Assembly (NCBI GenBank): GCA_031273455.1
Contig: JAISRZ010000083.1
Location: forward strand, 28,614 to 92,613
From: Deltaproteobacteria bacterium
GTDB lineage: Bacteria > Desulfobacterota > Desulfarculia > Adiutricales > Adiutricaceae
Length of the DNA: 64,000 nt
Reading direction: 5' to 3'
The translations under genes and the position numbers were made by a program. Within the stretch, counting starts at the first letter, position 1. The number at the start of each line of letters is the position of its first letter. Under the pieces are notes generated by a model. That model saw nothing but the letters and a program-made list of their open reading frames with translations. It was not told the origin of the DNA and did no database searches. Below are positions 8,681 through 19,072 of the stretch, in pieces.

Positions 8681-11230
8681 ATGACCCAAGAAAATCCTAA
8701 ACTAAGCCGCGTTCTATTGGCCCCGGTCTCCGGGTTGATCACTCCTTTAACCAAAGTTCCGGATCCGACCTTCGCCAAAAAACTGGTGGGCGATGGGGTG
8801 GCCATTGACCCGACCGATGAGCGGCTTTTAAGCCCTTGCGATGGGGTCATTTCCCAGCTCCATCCGGCGGGACACGCCTTAACCGTGACCACCCCGGATG
8901 GTTTGGAGGTCTTGATCCACATCGGCTTAGAGACGGTCTTGTTAAAGGGCAAAGGATTTTCGCCCAAGGTGAAAACTGGCCAAAAGGTTAAAGCCGCGGA
9001 CCCTTTAATCGATTTTGACGCTAACTTTATCATCCATAACGCCACTAGCCTTTTAACCATCCTGGTGGTGGCTAACCCGGAGCGTTTAAGTGGCTTAAAG
9101 GCCCCCTGGGGTTTAGCTGAGGCCGGTAAAACCCAAGTTCTGCGCTTAACCTTGGCCGCCAGCTCGGACGATCCTACGGGGGCCGAGGAGTCCGAGCTTT
9201 TGTGGTCCGATCCCATAGTCATCTTAAACCCCAGCGGCCTCCACGCCCGGCCAGCGGCGGTTCTGGCCAATAACGCCAAACGGTTCGTTAGCCAAATTTC
9301 CATCGCCAAAGAAGATGGCCTAACCGGTAACGCCAAAAGCGTGGTGGGCCTTTTAAACATGGACATTAAAGCCCATGACCGGGTCTTTTTGCGAGCTAAA
9401 GGCCCGGACGCCAGCGAGGCTTTGGCGGCCTTATCCCCGCTTTTAATCTCGGGATTGGGCGAGCATATCCATGGCACCCCCATCGCCCCGCCCCAACCCA
9501 AAGCCCCGCGGTTAGTCTCCAATGACCCCAACGTCTTAGTCGGCGTGGCCGCTTCCCCGGGTCAAGCTTTGGGCCGGATCTTCCAGCTCCGCTACCAGGA
9601 GATCGCGGTGACGGAAAAGGCCGCGGATAAAGACCAAGAAAAAGACCTTCTTTTAAAGGCCATTGATAAAGCTAAGCTGGAATTAAAAGAGTTGCGAAGA
9701 AGCCTTCGCCAGCGGGCCGAGGCTGGAAAAGCGGCCATCTTCGAGGCCCATGAGGAGCTTTTGGAGGACCCGGAGCTTTTAGCCGAGGCCCTGAAAGGTA
9801 TCGCCCACGGTCGCAGCGCGGCCTTCGCTTGGCGGGCGGCTTTCACCAGCCAAGCCGAGACTTTGGGTAAGTTAAACAACGAGCTTTTAGCGGGCCGGGC
9901 CAACGACATTCGGGACATTGGCCGAAGGGTTTTACGGGGGTTAACGGACCTAGAGCCTAGCGAAAGCGCCGCCAGTTTTCCCGAGGACGCCATCTTAGTT
10001 TCTGAGGATTTAACCCCCTCGGACACGGCCTCCTTAGACCCCAAAAAAATCCAAGGCATCGCCACCACTGGCGGCTCGGCCACCTCCCACGCCTCTATTT
10101 TGGCCCGGGCGGCCAACATCCCGGCCATCGCGGCCATTGAGGAACGGGCTTTGGACATCCCCTCCGGGACCTTAGCCGCTTTGGATGGGGACACCGGCAG
10201 ACTGACCCTGAACCCGCCCGAGGAATTGATTCTTACGATTAAAGAGTCCTTAAAAGCCGCGGCCGAAAGGCGGCGTAAAGAGATGAGCGCGGCCCAAGAC
10301 CTGGCTTCGACCGTGGATGGCCACCGAGTCAAAGTGGTCGGTAACATTGGCGGTTTAGCCGAGGCCAAAGAGATCCCGCCCTTGGGGGGCGAGGGGGTCG
10401 GTTTATTGCGCTCGGAGTTTTTGTTTCTCCACCGGGCCGTGGCCCCCACCCAAGAGGAGCAAGAGGAAGTTTATGTGGCCATCGCCAAAACGTTAGGCAA
10501 AGAGCGCGATTTGATAGTTCGGACCTTGGACGTGGGCGGCGACAAACCTTTGGCTTACCTCCCCTTGCCCCCGGAAGCCAACCCCTTTTTAGGGGTTAGG
10601 GGGATTCGCTTAAACATCTTAGGCTTGGATTTGTTCACGGCCCAAGTCCGGGCCATCTTAAAGGCCGCCCCTTTTGTTAAGTTGCGTATAATGTTTCCTA
10701 TGATCACGAGCTTAAGCGAGATCTTAGAAGCTAAAGCCATTGTTTTACGGGAAAAAGAGTCTTTAGGGATCAAAGAAGAGGTTAAAATTGGCGTCATGGT
10801 GGAAGTCCCGGCGGCGGCTCTTCTGGCTGAGAACTTGGCCAAAGAGGTCGATTTTTTCTCCGTGGGGACCAACGATTTAACCCAATACACTTTAGCCATT
10901 GACCGAGGGCACCCCAAACTGGCTAAAGACGCGGACGGTTTACACCCAGCGGTCTTACGGTTGATCGACCGGACGGTCCAAGGGGCCCACGCCCAAGGCA
11001 AATGGGTCGGGGTCTGCGGGGGCATCGCTGGGGATTTGACCGCGGCCCCAGTCTTAATCGGTTTGGGCGTGGATGAGTTAAGCGTCTCCGGCGGGTCCAT
11101 TCCGGCCATTAAAGCTTTAACCCGGCGTTTAAACCAAGAGGAATGCGCCGCCTTAGCCCAAGAGGTTTTACTCATGAGCGAACCTAGCGAAGTCCGGGCC
11201 TATCTAGCCCAAAAGATGAAAGCCAACTAA
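8681..11230 (+). CDS. Fused PTS protein: EIIA(Glc-type)-HPr-EI multiphosphoryl transfer protein (NagF-like)
   Basis: EIIA 'VLIHIGLETVLLKGKGF', HPr 'NPSGLHARPAAVL', EI 'GGSATSHASILARAANIPA' and 'GTNDLTQYTLAIDR'. Confidence 0.93.
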   Translation: MTQENPKLSRVLLAPVSGLITPLTKVPDPTFAKKLVGDGVAIDPTDERLLSPCDGVISQLHPAGHALTVTTPDGLEVLIHIGLETVLLKGKGFSPKVKTGQKVKAADPLIDFDANFIIHNATSLLTILVVANPERLSGLKAPWGLAEAGKTQVLRLTLAASSDDPTGAEESELLWSDPIVILNPSGLHARPAAVLANNAKRFVSQISIAKEDGLTGNAKSVVGLLNMDIKAHDRVFLRAKGPDASEALAALSPLLISGLGEHIHGTPIAPPQPKAPRLVSNDPNVLVGVAASPGQALGRIFQLRYQEIAVTEKAADKDQEKDLLLKAIDKAKLELKELRRSLRQRAEAGKAAIFEAHEELLEDPELLAEALKGIAHGRSAAFAWRAAFTSQAETLGKLNNELLAGRANDIRDIGRRVLRGLTDLEPSESAASFPEDAILVSEDLTPSDTASLDPKKIQGIATTGGSATSHASILARAANIPAIAAIEERALDIPSGTLAALDGDTGRLTLNPPEELILTIKESLKAAAERRRKEMSAAQDLASTVDGHRVKVVGNIGGLAEAKEIPPLGGEGVGLLRSEFLFLHRAVAPTQEEQEEVYVAIAKTLGKERDLIVRTLDVGGDKPLAYLPLPPEANPFLGVRGIRLNILGLDLFTAQVRAILKAAPFVKLRIMFPMITSLSEILEAKAIVLREKESLGIKEEVKIGVMVEVPAAALLAENLAKEVDFFSVGTNDLTQYTLAIDRGHPKLAKDADGLHPAVLRLIDRTVQGAHAQGKWVGVCGGIAGDLTAAPVLIGLGVDELSVSGGSIPAIKALTRRLNQEECAALAQEVLLMSEPSEVRAYLAQKMKAN

Positions 11231-11258
11231 CCGCTAAGCAATCGGAACGGGGTCTTCC

Positions 11259-13055
11259 ATGTTCAAAAACGTCTTAGGTTTTTTACAGAAAATAGGCCAA
11301 TCCTTGATGCTGCCCGTGGCCATTTTACCGGTGGCCGGGCTCCTCATGGGGGTGGGGTCCTCGAATTTTAGTTGGCTCCCGGAAGTGGTGGCCGAGGTCA
11401 TGAAGTCGGGGGGCATGATCATCTTCGCTAACCTGCCCTTGGTCTTCGCCATGGGGGTGGCTTTAGGCTTCACCAATAACCAAGGGGCCGCGGCTTTGTC
11501 GGCCTTAGTGGGTTATATCGTCATGGTGGCCACCTTAAGCGTGGTGGCCATCAATATCTTTGGTTTAAGCGCGGATCCCGAGGCTCGGCAGCTGAAAAAC
11601 GTCATCGGCTTAATGACCTTAGACACCGGGGTTTTTGGCGGTATTATCATTGGGGGGATCGCGGCCTTTCTCTTTAACCGCTTCTACCGGATTGAGCTGC
11701 CTTCGTACCTATCATTTTTCGCGGGCCAAAGGTTTGTGCCCATTGTCACTGGTTTATCGGCCATCGCGGTCGGGGTTATTTTAAGCGTGGCCTGGCCCCC
11801 TTTGCAAGAGTACATCTTTATGTTCTCCAACTGGGCGGCTTACAAAAACCCCCTTTTAGCCGGTTTGGTTTACGGGACCGTGGAGCGCCTTCTGTTGCCT
11901 TTTGGCCTCCACCACGCCTGGAACGTCCCCTTCTTCTTTGAGATCGGCTCTTATGTCGATCCCGAGACCCAAAACGTCATCCATGGGGACATTAGCCGGT
12001 TCTTCGCGGGCGATAAGACCGCTGGCATTTTGGGCGGCGGCTTTTTGATTAAAATGTGGGGTCTGCCGGCCGCGGCCATCGCCATGTGGCGCTCGGCCAA
12101 ACCGGAGAATAAGGCTTTAATCGGCGGGGTCATGGTCTCGGCGGCTTTAACCTCCTTTTTAACCGGCATAACCGAGCCCATTGAGTTCTCGTTTATGTTT
12201 ATCGCCCCCTTACTGTACGTGGCCCACGCCTTATTGGTCGGTTTGGCTTTCGCTCTTTTAAACTACCTGGACGCCCACTTGGGTTACTCTTTTTCCCAAG
12301 GGGCCATTGATTTTTTCCTTTACTGGTCCATTGACACCAAACCTTGGGTGGTCTTTATCTTTGGGCCCATCTACGCCGTGGTCTATTACCTCCTCTTTCG
12401 GGGGGCCATTAAGATCTTTAACTTAAAGACCCCGGGTCGGGAGGAAAGCTCTATAACCGCCGACCTGGATCTCTCCGACAAGTGGGCCATGCCCCGGGAA
12501 TTGGTCTTAGCCTTTGGCGGCCGTAGCAATATCACCAATATGAACGCCTGTATCACCCGCTTAAGGGTGAGCGTCAGCGATCCCGATAAAGTTAACCCGG
12601 ATTTACTCAAAGCCTTGGGGGCGGCAGGGGTTTTGGAGGCGGGCCAGGCCATCCAGGCTATTTTTGGGGCCCGGGCCGGGAACTTAAAGTCGGATATTGA
12701 CGCCTACTTACAACAGGCCGGCGAGGAGGCCGAGCTCTCCGAGGAAAAGGTCCAAGCCTTAATCGCGGCCAAAAAGGCCCGCGAGGCTGAGGCCCTAAAA
12801 GATAAGATCGTTATCCCGCCCGCCTCCAACTCGGAAAAAGAGGCCGTCTTCGCGGCTTTGGGCGGCCGGGACAATATCTTGGCCTTAAAACCGGGCGGCC
12901 AAACCCGGCTTTTGGCTAAACTGGTTAACCCTGAGCTAGCCAGCGAGGCGGAAGCCAAAAACTCCAACTTAGCTCTCTTTCGGCCCCATAAGGGCGAGGA
13001 AATCCACCTGATCGTGGGCCTTAACCCGGAGCGCTACGGGGAAATCTTAAGCTAA
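11259..13055 (+). CDS. PTS glucose/N-acetylglucosamine-type EIICB transporter (NagE-like) with a second degenerate EIIB-like domain
   Basis: EIIC N-terminus 'LQKIGQSLMLPVAILPVAGLLMGVG', EIIB 'NITNMNACITRLRVSV'; follows NagF-like gene. Confidence 0.9.
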   Translation: MFKNVLGFLQKIGQSLMLPVAILPVAGLLMGVGSSNFSWLPEVVAEVMKSGGMIIFANLPLVFAMGVALGFTNNQGAAALSALVGYIVMVATLSVVAINIFGLSADPEARQLKNVIGLMTLDTGVFGGIIIGGIAAFLFNRFYRIELPSYLSFFAGQRFVPIVTGLSAIAVGVILSVAWPPLQEYIFMFSNWAAYKNPLLAGLVYGTVERLLLPFGLHHAWNVPFFFEIGSYVDPETQNVIHGDISRFFAGDKTAGILGGGFLIKMWGLPAAAIAMWRSAKPENKALIGGVMVSAALTSFLTGITEPIEFSFMFIAPLLYVAHALLVGLAFALLNYLDAHLGYSFSQGAIDFFLYWSIDTKPWVVFIFGPIYAVVYYLLFRGAIKIFNLKTPGREESSITADLDLSDKWAMPRELVLAFGGRSNITNMNACITRLRVSVSDPDKVNPDLLKALGAAGVLEAGQAIQAIFGARAGNLKSDIDAYLQQAGEEAELSEEKVQALIAAKKAREAEALKDKIVIPPASNSEKEAVFAALGGRDNILALKPGGQTRLLAKLVNPELASEAEAKNSNLALFRPHKGEEIHLIVGLNPERYGEILS

Positions 13056-13061
13056 AACTAT

Positions 13062-13087
13062 CAACGCCGGTTTTTGACCGGCGTTGA
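13062..13087 (+). terminator. Hairpin terminator after the PTS operon
   Basis: caacgccgg-tttttga-ccggcgttg inverted repeat 7 nt after the stop; no strong T tract. Confidence 0.5.
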
Positions 13088-13114
13088 GGATTAATGGTTA
13101 TTAAAGGGTGGCTT

Positions 13115-14332
13115 TTAGTTGCAGATCTGGCAGGAATTGCCCTCGCAACTTAAAAGGCTCGATTCCTGGACCGGGCCATTGTCCTTCCAGAAGGGGGATA
13201 GATCCCGGAGCTTTTGGACCACGGCGGGAAAGATTTTTAAAGCCTCGTCCACGTCAGCCTCAGTGTTGCCCACGCCTAAAGACAATCTAATAGACCCGTG
13301 AGCCGCCGTAAAAGGCACCCCCATGGCCCGTAAGACGTGGGAGGGCTCTAAGGACCCGGAGGTGCAGGCCGAGCCCGAGGAGGCGCAAATTCCCGCGTGG
13401 GAGAGGTGGAAGAGGATGGACTCGCCCTCAATGTACTCAAAACTGACGTTGGTGGTGTTGGGCAGGCGAAAAGTCCGGTTCCCGTTGACCATGGTGTAAG
13501 GGATCTGGAGTAACCCCTCTTCCAAACGGTCGCGTAACCCTTTAACCCGGGTGTTCTCCTCGGGTAAACGCTCGAGGGCTAATTTCGCGGCCACGCCTAG
13601 GCCAATGATGTAGGGGACGTTTTCCGTCCCGCCCCGGCGACCGTTTTCCTGGTGGCCGCCAATCATGAACGGGGAAAACTTTAAGCCTTTCCGGACGTAT
13701 AAAGCCCCAATGCCTTTGGGGGCGTGGATTTTGTGCCCGGCTAAAGATAGCATGTCAATGGGGCTGTTTTTGAGGTTAATGGGAATTTTCCCGACCGCTT
13801 GGACCGCGTCGGTGTGGAAGACAATATTCTTTTCCCGACATAAGGCCCCGACTTCCTCAATGGGAAAGAGGACCCCGGTCTCGTTATTGGCCCACAATAA
13901 GGTCACTAAGGCCGTGTCCGGGGTTAAAGCGGTCTTTAGTTGCTCCAGATCGAGCAACCCCTCGCGGTCCACGCCCACTTCGGTTATCCGGTAACCTAAA
14001 CGTTTTAAAAAGGCCGCGTTATTAATGATGGCCGAGTGCTCCACCCGGCTGGTTATTAAATGGCGCTTATCCGGTTGCGTGCGTAAGGCCGACCACATGG
14101 CCGTGTTGTCGCTTTCCGTCCCACAGGAAGTGTAGATGATCTCCGCGGGGTCCGCCCCCAAGAGATCGGCTAAACGCTTTCTGGCTTCCCGTAAAGCGGC
14201 GGCCACTTCCCCGCCCTTATGGTGCATGCTGGAGGGATTACCGTAGCTTTCCTGAAAGTACGGCAGCATGGCCTCTAAGACTTTGGGATCCACTTGAGTG
14301 GTGGCGTTGTTGTCAAAATAGATAGTTTTCAT
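13115..14332 (-). CDS. nifS: Cysteine desulfurase NifS/IscS type
   Basis: 'MKTIYFDNNATTQVDPKVLEAMLPYF', 'SLAGHKIHAPKGIGALYVRKG', 'SSGSACTSGSLEPSHVL'; adjacent NifU. Confidence 0.95.
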   Translation of the reverse strand: MKTIYFDNNATTQVDPKVLEAMLPYFQESYGNPSSMHHKGGEVAAALREARKRLADLLGADPAEIIYTSCGTESDNTAMWSALRTQPDKRHLITSRVEHSAIINNAAFLKRLGYRITEVGVDREGLLDLEQLKTALTPDTALVTLLWANNETGVLFPIEEVGALCREKNIVFHTDAVQAVGKIPINLKNSPIDMLSLAGHKIHAPKGIGALYVRKGLKFSPFMIGGHQENGRRGGTENVPYIIGLGVAAKLALERLPEENTRVKGLRDRLEEGLLQIPYTMVNGNRTFRLPNTTNVSFEYIEGESILFHLSHAGICASSGSACTSGSLEPSHVLRAMGVPFTAAHGSIRLSLGVGNTEADVDEALKIFPAVVQKLRDLSPFWKDNGPVQESSLLSCEGNSCQICN

Positions 14333-14391
14333 TACCTAATCCCCAAACTGACTGTTTATATCCAGCCAAAAAAACCAGGACCACATAAAAA

Positions 14392-14429
14392 GCGGCCATA
14401 TTTAGGCTAATTAAGCCTAAATAGGCCGC
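14392..14429. terminator. Inverted repeat between nifU and nifS
   Basis: gcggccatatttaggctaattaagcctaaataggccgc, near-perfect hairpin in the intercistronic gap. Confidence 0.5.
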
Positions 14430-14438
14430 GAAAATTTT

Positions 14439-15290
14439 TCACTCGGGCTTATGCTCTCGGACAACGATCTCCGGATCGACCAAGGCTCTTAACCTTTCTG
14501 TGACAAAGTCGGCCAGCGTCCTTTTGGAGGACGGGCAACTGGCGCAGGAGCCTTTTAAAGCCACGTAGACCAAAGGCCCATCCACGTCCACCAGCTCAAT
14601 GTCCCCACCGTCCCGCATCAAAGCCGGGGCGATCTGGTTAGAAATGGCGTCCTCAATGAGCTTAATCCGCTTAAGGGCGGTTAACCGTCCCGGGGCTTGG
14701 CCGTTCCCGGAGGCGGATTTAGGGGCGCTTTTCCGTAAGATGTCGTTTAAGATCCCCTCGATCTTCTCCAAGCATTTGCCGCAGCCCCCGCCGGCTTTGG
14801 TGAACTGGGTGACCTCCTCCACGGTGGTTAAGCGATTGGTCCTAACGACCCTTTCGATCTCCACGTCGGTCACCCCAAAACACTCGCAGACTATCTGGCC
14901 CTCCAAGGCTTTGGGCTTTTCCCCCCGGTAATTGGCCACCGCCGCTTCCAAAGCCTCTTGGCCCATGACCGAGCAGTGCATCTTCTCCCGGGGCAAACCC
15001 CCTAGAAAGTCAGCGATGTCCTGGTTGGTTAAGGATAAAGCCTGGTCCAAGGTGCGGCCTTTGATCATCTCGGTTAAGGCTGAGGAAGAGGCTATGGCGC
15101 TGGCGCAGCCAAAGGTCTGAAACTTGGCGTCCTCAATGACGTCTTTGTCTTTATCGACTTGTATGGTTAGCCGTAAAGCGTCCCCGCAAGACAAAGAGCC
15201 AACCTGCCCCTCGCCGTCTATTCTGGCCACCACGCCCACGTTTCTTGGGCGCTCGAAATGCTCCATAACCTGGTCAGTGTATTCCCACAT
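14439..15290 (-). CDS. nifU: NifU Fe-S scaffold (N-term IscU-like, central [2Fe-2S], C-term NifU domain)
   Basis: 'CGDALRLTIQVD', 'CECFGVTDVEIERVVRTN...GGGCGKCLEKI', 'GGDIELVDVDGPLVYVALKGSCASCPSS'; start taken as 15290 (AGGAG upstream), not the ORF-track 15434. Confidence 0.92.
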   Translation of the reverse strand: MWEYTDQVMEHFERPRNVGVVARIDGEGQVGSLSCGDALRLTIQVDKDKDVIEDAKFQTFGCASAIASSSALTEMIKGRTLDQALSLTNQDIADFLGGLPREKMHCSVMGQEALEAAVANYRGEKPKALEGQIVCECFGVTDVEIERVVRTNRLTTVEEVTQFTKAGGGCGKCLEKIEGILNDILRKSAPKSASGNGQAPGRLTALKRIKLIEDAISNQIAPALMRDGGDIELVDVDGPLVYVALKGSCASCPSSKRTLADFVTERLRALVDPEIVVREHKPE

Positions 15291-16120
15291 GTATCGCGCT
15301 CCTGGCCCCCTTCCTGGCGTGAGAGGGACCCTAAAGTCAAAGCCGCTGGTCAGCGCGGCGGTAAGATTATAATGAGGTGAGGCGAGTCCAAAAGACGCCT
15401 TTAGGTCAATAGCCAAAAAGTCAGATAAGGTCAAGAATTATCTGGCCGTTAAAAGGGGCGATTGACCGAAAAAGCGGAGCCAGTTTGTTTAAATATTGGC
15501 TCTTATCTATTGTTAATAACGCTTTAACGCGCTCTAAAAAGATTATTAAGCCTTAAAACAGACGGAATAAATCGTTTAAATCTTTTTAGAGGCCACTTTT
15601 AAGGAGCTTTAGGAAAAGGCGAACTTGGTTTGACTAGCTAATTACCTTAAAAGTTTTCTAAACTAAGGCGAAAGAGAGGGCCAAGGATGAGCCGAGCCTC
15701 GCCAAAGTCTATAGACTATAGTAAGTTTAAGGTCGAAACTAATCAAGGCTTTTTTGACTCTTTTTCCGGCATATCCAGAAAATAAATTTTTAGACCAGTT
15801 TTTAGGGCTATTATTAAGGAATTATTTGAAGGCGAGGTTGAGGGCTTCAGGGCGCGGTGGGCTTATTGGGGTCAAAATCAGGGTCCTACAGTCTTTAGCC
15901 AGCGACTTTTTAAGGATAGCTTCAGAACTATGAGTTATTCCCCTAACGGTGATCGGGGCGTTTAAGGACTGCTTAAGGGACTGGCTAAAGGTGGATTCCA
16001 GGCAAAGGAGTGGTAAAAGATTGGAGCTCTAAGTAGGCCTAATGGGGTCAAAATACATAGCTTATGACCCATATCTATAGCGTAAATTAGAAAATTGACT
16101 AGTGACGCAAAGACGCTCCG

Positions 16121-16156
16121 GGGCAACTTCATGGGCAACTTCATGGGCAACTTCAT
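16121..16156. repeat. 12-bp tandem repeat x3 (gggcaacttcat)
   Basis: Three exact consecutive copies. Confidence 0.9.
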
Positions 16157-16267
16157 GACCGACTCTGTTAGACTGTTCAAGATCCGACAGTTGCCAGCTA
16201 ATCATCATTGGAGTTGAACGAACAGAGCCGAATCGACGCTGTATACAGCTGTCACTTCGCTATCTTG

Positions 16268-18124
16268 CAGGACAAAAGCGTCAAATTTTTATGATGTTAT
16301 TTTTTATCACTTTCATTTGTTATTTAACATTATTAGTATTCAATTTTTTTATAATCTCTATATATCTTAACTTTATTGTTGATACTAAAAAAACAATATA
16401 ATCTGAGGCTACGTTCTTAATTTTTTTGTTATAATTTAACGCTATTCACAATACACCCCCATTAGGGGTTTTCAGTGACTATTTACGCTTATTTCATTTA
16501 AATTATTAATTTTTACTATAAACACCGGTTTTAACAACAAATAATTTGTTTAAACGGTCTAAAATATTTTTTTACAATAATTTTTATGTTAAATTAATTA
16601 TTTTATATTAATTTCTTGTTCTTATAATATCATAAACATATATAATTTACTTAACCAGCGTTATTATAAAAACTTTAATTGTATATAATTTTATTATACT
16701 ATATTATAATATATAAACATTTAACTTCATTTGGATTTTGGTTATTTTTAGTGTTTTTTTATCGTTTTTATGTATAATAGGGCATCTCTTTTTTGGAGGC
16801 TCTATATGCTTAAGGCGATTTTGAACGTTTTCTCATCTATCCCTGACTACAGAGTACTCGGTCGGACCAAATACGCTCTCACCGAGATCCTGTTCATCGT
16901 TTTTATCGGCGTGTTGGCCGGGTGCCATGGTTGGAAGGAAATCCGTGAGTATACCGACTTCAGCTTCTTGTTTTTAAAAAAATGTCTTCCCAACCTTGTT
17001 GACATTCCTTCGGTTGACACTTTGGCAAGAACTATTTCTAAACTCGACCCTAAAATGCTAAATTTTGGGTTCTTACGAATGGCAAAGGCTTTTGTTAAAC
17101 TGTCCCCAAAAACCCAGAAAAAGCCAGGAAGACCACCTAAAGGCCACACCAATGTCATTAGCTTAGACGGTAAGACAGCGCGCGGAGCGGTCGCCCGAGG
17201 CGAGTTAAAATCAAAAGTCCATATAGTCAACGCCGTTTTTAACCTTTTGACTTTAGCCGTAGAGAAAGTTCGTGACAAAAGCAATGAAATAACAGCCTTC
17301 CCTGTAATCCTTGAGGCCCTTGCCAGCCAAGGATTCGTGGAGCGCGGCAGTGTTATTACTGTTGACGCATGGGGTGCCAAAAATCGTTAGCTACTCAAAT
17401 ACGAGATCTCAAAGCGGACTATCTGTTTGGCCTTAAAGGAAACCAGTCTGGCCTTTTAAATCAGGCGGAAATTCTCTTTAATGATGGCCTTACGAAGTAC
17501 CCCGAGGATTTTGACTCTTTTTACGCCTCGCCTGTTGAAATACAAGCCGGCAGAGTAGAATATCGAGACATAGCTTTGATTAAGCTAAATTCAGAGGACG
17601 TTAATGAATGAGTGCCAAAAGGTAAAGAATGGCCCAATTTAAAGACTATATTTATGGTGATTAGACATGTTTAGCATATAAATGGTGATCTACCTACTGA
17701 TGAAACTAGATATTTCATCTCTATCTTAGAACTTAATGCCAAAAAGATGTTGGAAAATTCAGTTTCTCATTGGAAAGTCGAAATAATGCACAATATACGT
17801 GATAATAAGAAGACTTTTAATGAAGACAAATGTAAGATTTATCATGGAAACGCGCCTGAGATTTTGACTACGTTTAGGAAATTAAGCATCAATGTGATGG
17901 CATGTTTGGACGAATTCATCGAAGAAGAGAGTGTTAGGTCAATCATGTATCTGATTAATCGGCACCTTCCATATATGGAGGCGGTACAGACTAAGAAAAC
18001 GAAAGAGGTAGGCCCCTTTAAGGGATGGGCAAAAAAAATGAAGATGAGGGGTAAAGCAAATACCATGCCAATTTAAGCAGGTCCAAAGTTTTTTTTTTTA
18101 AGTTTTTTTGACGCTTTCGTCCTG
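16268..18124 (+). mobile_element. Decayed ISAs1-type insertion sequence
   Basis: Terminal inverted repeats caggacaaaagcgtcaaa / (rc) caggacgaaagcgtcaaa; perfect 10-bp direct repeat cgctatcttg at 16258-16267 and 18125-18134. Confidence 0.88.
16806..18076 (+). pseudogene. ISAs1-family transposase, frameshifted and interrupted
   Basis: 'IPDYRVLGRTKYALTEILFIVFIGVLAGCHGWKEI', 'VISLDGKTARGA', then frameshift 'VITVDA / MGCQKSLATQIRDLKADYLFGLKGNQ', then 'SHWKVE...TFNEDKCKIYHGNAPE'. Confidence 0.88.
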
Positions 18125-18403
18125 CGCTATCTTGAATTTTAGCTTGATTAAATCTTTGGAATTGTGATATCTTTATAGCCGCAAACCAAAACTGGACATA
18201 ACGTCAAACCTTAGCTTGGCTGATAGGATAATTACCACACTATGACAACTATGTTGGAAACGGATCATATCAGAGGTTCAGACAATTAGTTAATAACGAG
18301 TTCGGGAAATTTTTGATAAGTTATTCTATATAACGTTGAATGTTAAACTTATTAAAATTCCTAATTAAAAATATAGTATCAATCTTATATATTTAATTAC
18401 AAT

Positions 18404-19072
18404 ATGAAAATTATTAATAATTACCAAGTCAAATCTAAAAAACGAGTTGCAGATCATGGTGAGGTGTTAACAGCTGAACGTGAAGTTAACGCTATGCTAG
18501 ATCTAGTCAAGCAAGAAATCGAAAGGATTGATAGCCGTTGTCTAGAACCAGCATGTGGTAATGGAAATTTTTTGGCTGAAATACTTTGTCGTAAATTAAA
18601 AATAGTACAAAAATACTATAACAGCAATCATAATGACTATGTTAAATATTCTTTTCTAGCTGTTACAAGCATTTATGGGGTTGATATATTATCTGACAAC
18701 GTTGATGAATGTATTACACGTTTATTTGACATATTTATAAATGAATATTCGGCTGTTTTTAAAAATATGCCTTTTGATGATTGCCAACAAGCAATACTTT
18801 ATATTCTTCGTCGCAATGTTCTTTGTGGTGATGCTTTAACTATGAGGACAGTAGATGGAAGTCCTATTATTTTTTCAGAATGGTCCTTCGTTACTGGTGA
18901 CTTAATAAAACGTAGAGATTTCCGTTTTGATGAATTGCTTCAAGGTCATCAAAAGCAAAGAACTATTTTTATGGATGATTGGAAGTACGATGATGAAATA
19001 AATGCGTATATCCCATTGCCTATGCGAGAATTTCCTCCAATACCATATACTATGGTACAAAATTATGACTGA
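18404..19072 (+). CDS. Small N6-adenine DNA methylase-like protein (R-M subunit)
   Basis: SAM-binding motif 'CLEPACGNGNFLAEIL'; no NPPY visible; overlaps the next methylase ORF (ATGACTGA). Confidence 0.7.
   Translation: MKIINNYQVKSKKRVADHGEVLTAEREVNAMLDLVKQEIERIDSRCLEPACGNGNFLAEILCRKLKIVQKYYNSNHNDYVKYSFLAVTSIYGVDILSDNVDECITRLFDIFINEYSAVFKNMPFDDCQQAILYILRRNVLCGDALTMRTVDGSPIIFSEWSFVTGDLIKRRDFRFDELLQGHQKQRTIFMDDWKYDDEINAYIPLPMREFPPIPYTMVQNYD

Noticed and set aside
8662-11175. Long antisense ORFs (289, 285, 206 aa) opposite the PTS fusion gene
   Set aside because: Shadow ORFs from codon bias in a clearly recognised sense gene; low-complexity translations with no motifs
16121-16156. 12-bp triple repeat as possible iteron/CRISPR
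   Set aside because: Only three contiguous copies without spacers or replication genes; likely slippage
15962-16180. 72-aa ORF containing MKLPMKLPMKLP repeats
   Set aside because: Translation of the 12-bp tandem repeat; no family features
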